Source of the DNA: Clostridiales bacterium
GTDB taxonomy: Bacteria; Bacillota; Clostridia; Saccharofermentanales; Saccharofermentanaceae
Assembly (NCBI GenBank): GCA_017561715.1
Contig: JAFZBN010000016.1
Location: forward strand, 62,001 to 126,000
DNA length: 64,000 nt
Direction: 5' to 3'
Part shown: positions 60,056-64,000 of the stretch, piece after piece
How the letters are laid out: every line of letters begins with the position of its first letter
Position numbering within the stretch: position 1 is the stretch's first letter
The notes under the pieces: model-generated
Told to the model about the DNA's origin: nothing
The model's database searches: none
Seen by the model: only the letters and a program-made list of their open reading frames with translations
Program-made: the position numbers and the translations under genes

Positions 60056-62449
60056 TCACGCCCGCTCCTGCAGAACCGTTTTCGCACGATTTTCGATGAT
60101 CTTTATGACTTCATCCGCCGTTTTCTGTCCGCTGAAATAGGCCGCTGCTTCTTCATCGACAATTGCCGTAATATCGAGGTCATTCTTCGCTTCGATGGAA
60201 ACATTTTCGATAACAGCAACGATCCTATCGTAGTCTTCCTCCACCAGATTCGAAGCTCCGTCTATGTGGAGCATTCTTTCTGATTCAGCGATCGCCAGTG
60301 ACTCATCGAACAGTCCCTTGAACGCATCCCTGCTTATCGGGAACCCGCCGCTGATATATGAAATCATGTCATGCTGAGATTCCTCCCCGAGAAAGTTTCG
60401 GATAAAATCCCATGCCTCATCCGCATATTCGCAGTTCTTTGAAACGGAAAAAGTCAATATCGGTTCCGCGGACATGCCTCCGCCTTCGGAAGTAGGATAT
60501 CCGCAAAAGACCACGGAACGGCCGGCACCCGCACGATAATCGTATTCCTCAATGGAAGATACAGTGGCATCCTTCATCGCCACCATATCAAGGTTCGCGG
60601 AAAAAGATCCTGCGTCGATATATATCGGTTCGACAATGGAATTATTCCGTTTGTCATTCTCTCCGTATTTGTTCGCAAATTCCAATATCTTCCGAAACTC
60701 TTCCGTGTCAAAATGCACTTCCTGTTTGTCGTAATCGATAAAGTCCCCCATGCATGTTGCCATAAGCGTATTCAGAAGAACCTGTTTCCTGATCTCAGGA
60801 AGCGGCTGTACATCCTCCGGAAGCGAAGAAAACATCGTCTCAATATCCGCCCATGTGCAATTTGTTTTCTGATCCATGTACTTTCCGTTCGCGACAAAAC
60901 CGGTCATGTAAAACGAAACGGGGATCCTGTAAAGCTTCCCGTCTTTCTCAAAAGCGCGAAGAACATTGTCGAAAAGATCTTCTCTGTTGATACTGTCATC
61001 TTGCTGAAGATACGAATTCAGATCTAAAAGAATATCGTCTCTTTCATATGGCATATCGTTCCCGAAATTGACCATGATATCCGGGCCACGACCTGACTTT
61101 ATCTCTTGGTATATCTGGTCTTCGATAAGAGTCTGTTCTTCGGAATGCTCTTTGGTAAGCACATACAAAAGGTCTGAGGAAAACTCCGTCAGCACGATAC
61201 GTGCTTTCTTATCCGGATCGCGGTTATATTCCACGATACTGTTGTAAAAGTAATTGTTTCCCGTTGTCACGGCAACCGCGGAGAGCACTCTTTTCCCGGC
61301 ATGCGGATTCTTTTCCGCCTTTTTCAGATGTTCGATCTTCACCGTTCCCATATCCTCTTCAAACATCGAGGTGGTTTCCCTGCTCATATCGACGGCAAAA
61401 ATGTATTCATCTTCTGATACGACACGAAGAGACTCGGACCGGATCTTCGAGTGATAACTGTCCGTTTCATTCCATGGGAGTTCGATAGTCGTTGTATCCG
61501 TTTCAACATCGAGTCTGGATAGTCCGTTGCTTGAGTTGATGTGAATATCATTCCGGGATTGGATCAAAAGTTCCGGATCCGTAAACTCTTCCTGTTGAAA
61601 CGGAATGGAAGTCTCTTTGAGTTTTCCGGTTTCAACATCGATCTCTCTGAAAGAATACTCGCCCGTCAGAAAATCGAAAAACAGAGAATAGTACTTATCC
61701 TGAGAACGGAAAACGCCCCCACGCATATCCTCACTTGATTCATACCAGATAGCTTCACCCGAAGAATCGATATACACATATCCCGAGTAAGAGGAAATAA
61801 AGAAATGTCCGTTCGGAGCGGCTACGCACGATTCGGTATATGTCATAGGAGCTTTGGCCCGGATCGTATGGAGCAGTTCACCGGAAGAAGATATCTCACT
61901 GATCTTCCGTTCCCCGTCCGAACAGTACATCACCATGGCCTGCCCGTCTGCTCCTTCAAAAATGCTTTCGACGTCAAACTGTTCATTAACAGGCAGCATC
62001 GTTTTCAGTTGTCCGTCCAGATCAAAAATGTAAAGGCCGGAGGAATATCTTTCAGACACCATCGCTTCTATTTCTTCAGCTTCCTCATCACTTAGCGGAT
62101 GTTCACCTGTGATATGCGCGATCCATTTTTCGTCAAGAGCCTCGTCAATTTCGTACTCTTCTTCGATCAACGTGAAAAGTCCGGACTCAAGGATCTTCAC
62201 ATCTCCAAAAAAGCGTGACACGACTTTCCTTTCGTTTTTTTCGGGAAGTTCGATATCGAATTCGGAAAGAGTATAGAACGGATCGCTTTCTTCGATCAGT
62301 TTTCCGCTTTCAGGTAATGATTCGATGAATTCTTTCGCTTTAGGATCTTCAGTGCCTTTTTTCTTACTCTTTTTCCCGCAACCGAAAGACGAGACAAAGA
62401 CTGTCAGACATAATAGAACAGCCATAAGCTGTTTCGTTTTTCTTGCCAT
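60056..62449 (-). CDS. Large solute-binding lipoprotein with an N-terminal beta-propeller-like part
   Basis: Lipoprotein signal with lipobox SSFGC (Cys about residue 24). Residues 45-400 contain repeated short strands with SGLYIFDLDGQL, GELLHTIRA and SGYVYIDSSGEAIWY, like a beta-propeller. Residues 410-797 are a family 1 extracellular solute-binding domain with GRGPDIMVNFG, GKLYRIPVSFYMTGFVANG and a C-terminal DEAWDFIRNFLGEES. 797 residues, about twice the usual size. No ABC permease or ATPase is near, so it is an orphan binding protein, perhaps a sensor or a free sugar binder. I start at the ATG with GGAGGCG before it; a TTG four codons earlier overlaps that site. It splits metH from its activation gene. 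Confidence 0.82.
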   Translation of the reverse strand: MARKTKQLMAVLLCLTVFVSSFGCGKKSKKKGTEDPKAKEFIESLPESGKLIEESDPFYTLSEFDIELPEKNERKVVSRFFGDVKILESGLFTLIEEEYEIDEALDEKWIAHITGEHPLSDEEAEEIEAMVSERYSSGLYIFDLDGQLKTMLPVNEQFDVESIFEGADGQAMVMYCSDGERKISEISSSGELLHTIRAKAPMTYTESCVAAPNGHFFISSYSGYVYIDSSGEAIWYESSEDMRGGVFRSQDKYYSLFFDFLTGEYSFREIDVETGKLKETSIPFQQEEFTDPELLIQSRNDIHINSSNGLSRLDVETDTTTIELPWNETDSYHSKIRSESLRVVSEDEYIFAVDMSRETTSMFEEDMGTVKIEHLKKAEKNPHAGKRVLSAVAVTTGNNYFYNSIVEYNRDPDKKARIVLTEFSSDLLYVLTKEHSEEQTLIEDQIYQEIKSGRGPDIMVNFGNDMPYERDDILLDLNSYLQQDDSINREDLFDNVLRAFEKDGKLYRIPVSFYMTGFVANGKYMDQKTNCTWADIETMFSSLPEDVQPLPEIRKQVLLNTLMATCMGDFIDYDKQEVHFDTEEFRKILEFANKYGENDKRNNSIVEPIYIDAGSFSANLDMVAMKDATVSSIEEYDYRAGAGRSVVFCGYPTSEGGGMSAEPILTFSVSKNCEYADEAWDFIRNFLGEESQHDMISYISGGFPISRDAFKGLFDESLAIAESERMLHIDGASNLVEEDYDRIVAVIENVSIEAKNDLDITAIVDEEAAAYFSGQKTADEVIKIIENRAKTVLQERA

Positions 62450-62539
62450 AAACGCCTCCAACAGTATGTTACTATCCCCATAGCGTATTGTACTGAAAAA
62501 GAGGCTTTTACGGAAGTGTTTAGACCGAAATACCGGTGG

Positions 62540-63211
62540 TCACTTTGAGATCCCGATGATCGCCGTGACGCTCTTGCTCGGCGCCATCAGACACGATTCG
62601 GAAAGCGTGATGCCGAGTCTTCTTTCGGCATCTAAAAGCGGCAGGAATACCTTCTGCACTTCGATCGGAAGATCCCCGTATCCCGGCGAATAGCGCATGC
62701 GCGTCTTCTGTCCTACTTCTTTGCAGATCTCCTTCACGTCATCGTTAAAAGCATCGCACAGGGATTCGACTCTCTCGGCACCTAAGCCCTGAAGCAGAAG
62801 TCCCATCTTCGGGTCCGCCTTTTCGTATCTTCGGATCAACCGGTCGATCCCGGATCCGATCGTCGCCGCGAAAAGCACCGCCCGGTCGCAGCCTTCAAGG
62901 TTCTTTTTCAGTTTCTCGGACCTCTGTTCAAACGGAAAGACCGGAAACCCATCCTCATCCCAAGAAAGCGGAACGACCACAAATCCCACACGGAAAGAAA
63001 GCGCGCCGGAGGTAAGGGACAGTGCTTTTTCCATGGAAGAAGCAAGCTCGGGATCCTTCGCGGCATTCTCCTGCTCGTAGATCGGAATGCAGGAATAACG
63101 AAGCCACTCGGTCACGTTGAGCGAGGGCGTCTCGTAGTCAAGATACTGCGGGATCGTCTGTTTATCGGAAGCAATGGCTTCCCCGATCAGTGCTTTTCGA
63201 TCCATATTCAC
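62540..63211 (-). CDS. Stand-alone methionine synthase activation domain
   Basis: The C-terminal half matches the cobalamin-dependent MetH activation domain: TRMRYSPGYGDLPIEVQ, then LLDAERRLGITLSESCLM and PSKSVTAIIG, the AdoMet-binding region. It would methylate oxidised cob(II)alamin on MetH in trans using AdoMet and an electron donor, as known for the split system of Thermotoga maritima. 223 residues, the size of one domain. The start is a GTG overlapping the metF stop (GTGA), or the ATG two codons later. It belongs with metF and the shortened metH. Confidence 0.9.
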   Translation of the reverse strand: MNMDRKALIGEAIASDKQTIPQYLDYETPSLNVTEWLRYSCIPIYEQENAAKDPELASSMEKALSLTSGALSFRVGFVVVPLSWDEDGFPVFPFEQRSEKLKKNLEGCDRAVLFAATIGSGIDRLIRRYEKADPKMGLLLQGLGAERVESLCDAFNDDVKEICKEVGQKTRMRYSPGYGDLPIEVQKVFLPLLDAERRLGITLSESCLMAPSKSVTAIIGISK

Positions 63212-64000
63212 TTCACACCGTAGTCTTTCCAGAGAATGTTGGAAAGGTTGTTCATGATGGCCTCGGCCACGTCCGGCTTGTTCATGGAATAAACGTGCAC
63301 GTTCGTCACTCCGTTTGCGTAAAGGTCGATGATCTGATCGGTCGCGTAGGCGATACCTGCCTGCTTCATGGACTCCGGATCCGTTCCGAAATAATCGACG
63401 ATCGCCTTGAAGCGCTGCGGCATGAAAGAGCCGCTGAGCTTGATCGCCTTTTCTACCTGGATCGCGTTCGTGATCGGCATGATGCCCGGAACGACAGGGA
63501 CCGTGATACCGGCCTCGCGGATCTTGTAGAGAAAGTTATAGAAAAGGTTATTGTCGAAAACCATCTGGCTGACGAGGAAGTCCGCGCCGGCATCGACTTT
63601 TTCCTTGAGGTACTTAATGTCTTCGTGCTGATTAGCGCTCTCGGGGTGAACCTCCGGATAGCAGGCACCGCCGATGCAGAAATCGTAGCCGCTTTCCTTG
63701 ATCTCACGGATGAGCTCGACCGCGTGGCGGTAATCCCACGTGCTTCGGTCGGTATTCTCGAGTTCGGGAGTCAGATCGCCGCGAAGCGCCATGATATTCT
63801 GAAGACCCAGACTATGGATCTCTTCGATCTTACTGTGGATCATGTCCTTGGAGCTACTGACGCAGGTCAGGTGCGCCATGGTCGGCACGCCGTGCTTCTC
63901 TTCGATCGTCTTGGCAATGTCGAGAGTGAAGCGGCTCGTTCCGCCGCCTGCCCCGTATGTAACGCTCATGAACGCGGGCTTACTCTCCGCGATCTTTTCG
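63208..64000 (-). CDS. metF: Methylenetetrahydrofolate reductase (5' end outside window)
   Basis: Reduces 5,10-methylene-THF to the 5-methyl form used by MetH. The visible part starts in the strand before FMSVTYGAGGGTSR and holds THLTCVSSS-like MAHLTCVSSS, NIMALRGDLTP, FCIGGACYPEVHPES and VSQMVFDNNLFYNFL, ending in GVTNVHVYSMNKPD. About 264 residues are inside the window; roughly 25-30 N-terminal residues are missing. The frame continues upstream of the internal ATG at 63969, so that ATG is not the true start. It overlaps the activation-domain gene. Confidence 0.95.
   Translation of the reverse strand, partial: EKIAESKPAFMSVTYGAGGGTSRFTLDIAKTIEEKHGVPTMAHLTCVSSSKDMIHSKIEEIHSLGLQNIMALRGDLTPELENTDRSTWDYRHAVELIREIKESGYDFCIGGACYPEVHPESANQHEDIKYLKEKVDAGADFLVSQMVFDNNLFYNFLYKIREAGITVPVVPGIMPITNAIQVEKAIKLSGSFMPQRFKAIVDYFGTDPESMKQAGIAYATDQIIDLYANGVTNVHVYSMNKPDVAEAIMNNLSNILWKDYGVK

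Overview
The window looks like a chromosomal segment of a Gram-positive gut- or rumen-type member of the Clostridia (Bacillota). The reasons are strong GGAGG ribosome binding sites, consensus sigma-A promoters, a sortase-type surface protein, lipoprotein and YfhO families, and a stand-alone MetH reactivation domain. I cannot name the genus. No tRNA, rRNA, CRISPR array, prophage or insertion sequence was seen. The one stretch that looks foreign is an AT-rich unknown gene at about 1.6-2.4 kb.

Layout. 0-2.5 kb: start of an unknown gene, tmcAL (tRNA-Met cytidine acetate ligase) and the AT-rich orphan. 2.7-15.2 kb: one 4155-residue surface protein with about 27 tandem Cna-B-type domains and a C-terminal wall-sorting signal. 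15.5-19.7 kb: rpsT, then a compact operon of a SpoU/TrmH RNA methylase, a DsrE/YedF-like protein, a Cys-rich protein, a P-loop/Asp23-like fusion and a YebC regulator. 19.7-32.8 kb: a type IV pilus locus with prepilin peptidase, pilB-pilT-pilC-pilM-pilN-pilO, two very short pilins with strong promoters, two minor pilins, and a divergent PilX-like protein. 32.9-44.6 kb: a DEDDh exonuclease, two YfhO-type membrane glycosyltransferase-like proteins, a divergent YidC-sulfatase fusion, a SurA/PrsA-like anchored protein and a 39-residue membrane peptide. 44.7-49 kb: a GH5 glycosidase and an FtsX-type ABC exporter. 49.2-55.4 kb: a GT-C-like membrane protein converging on a five-gene sugar/glycan operon (FAD oxidoreductase, GT2, SDR, TIM-barrel isomerase, GT2). 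55.5-64 kb: a two-component system, metH without its reactivation domain, a solute-binding lipoprotein, the reactivation domain as a separate gene, and metF running off the window.

How the genes work together. Most of the window serves the cell envelope: the Cna-B adhesin, the pilus, the YfhO/YidC-sulfatase cluster (best read as synthesis and glycosylation of a teichoic-acid-like polymer) and the sugar operon. The right end is the one-carbon/methionine module, with methyl-THF made by MetF, used by MetH, and MetH rescued in trans by the separate activation protein.

The most interesting points are the YidC-sulfatase fusion next to two YfhO genes; the head-less pilins; phased TTCACA boxes and a shared exact 16-mer at pilin promoters; an intrinsic terminator in the pilB leader; repeated TTGCAA sites between the prepilin peptidase and pilB; and the higher-order duplication inside the Cna-B array.
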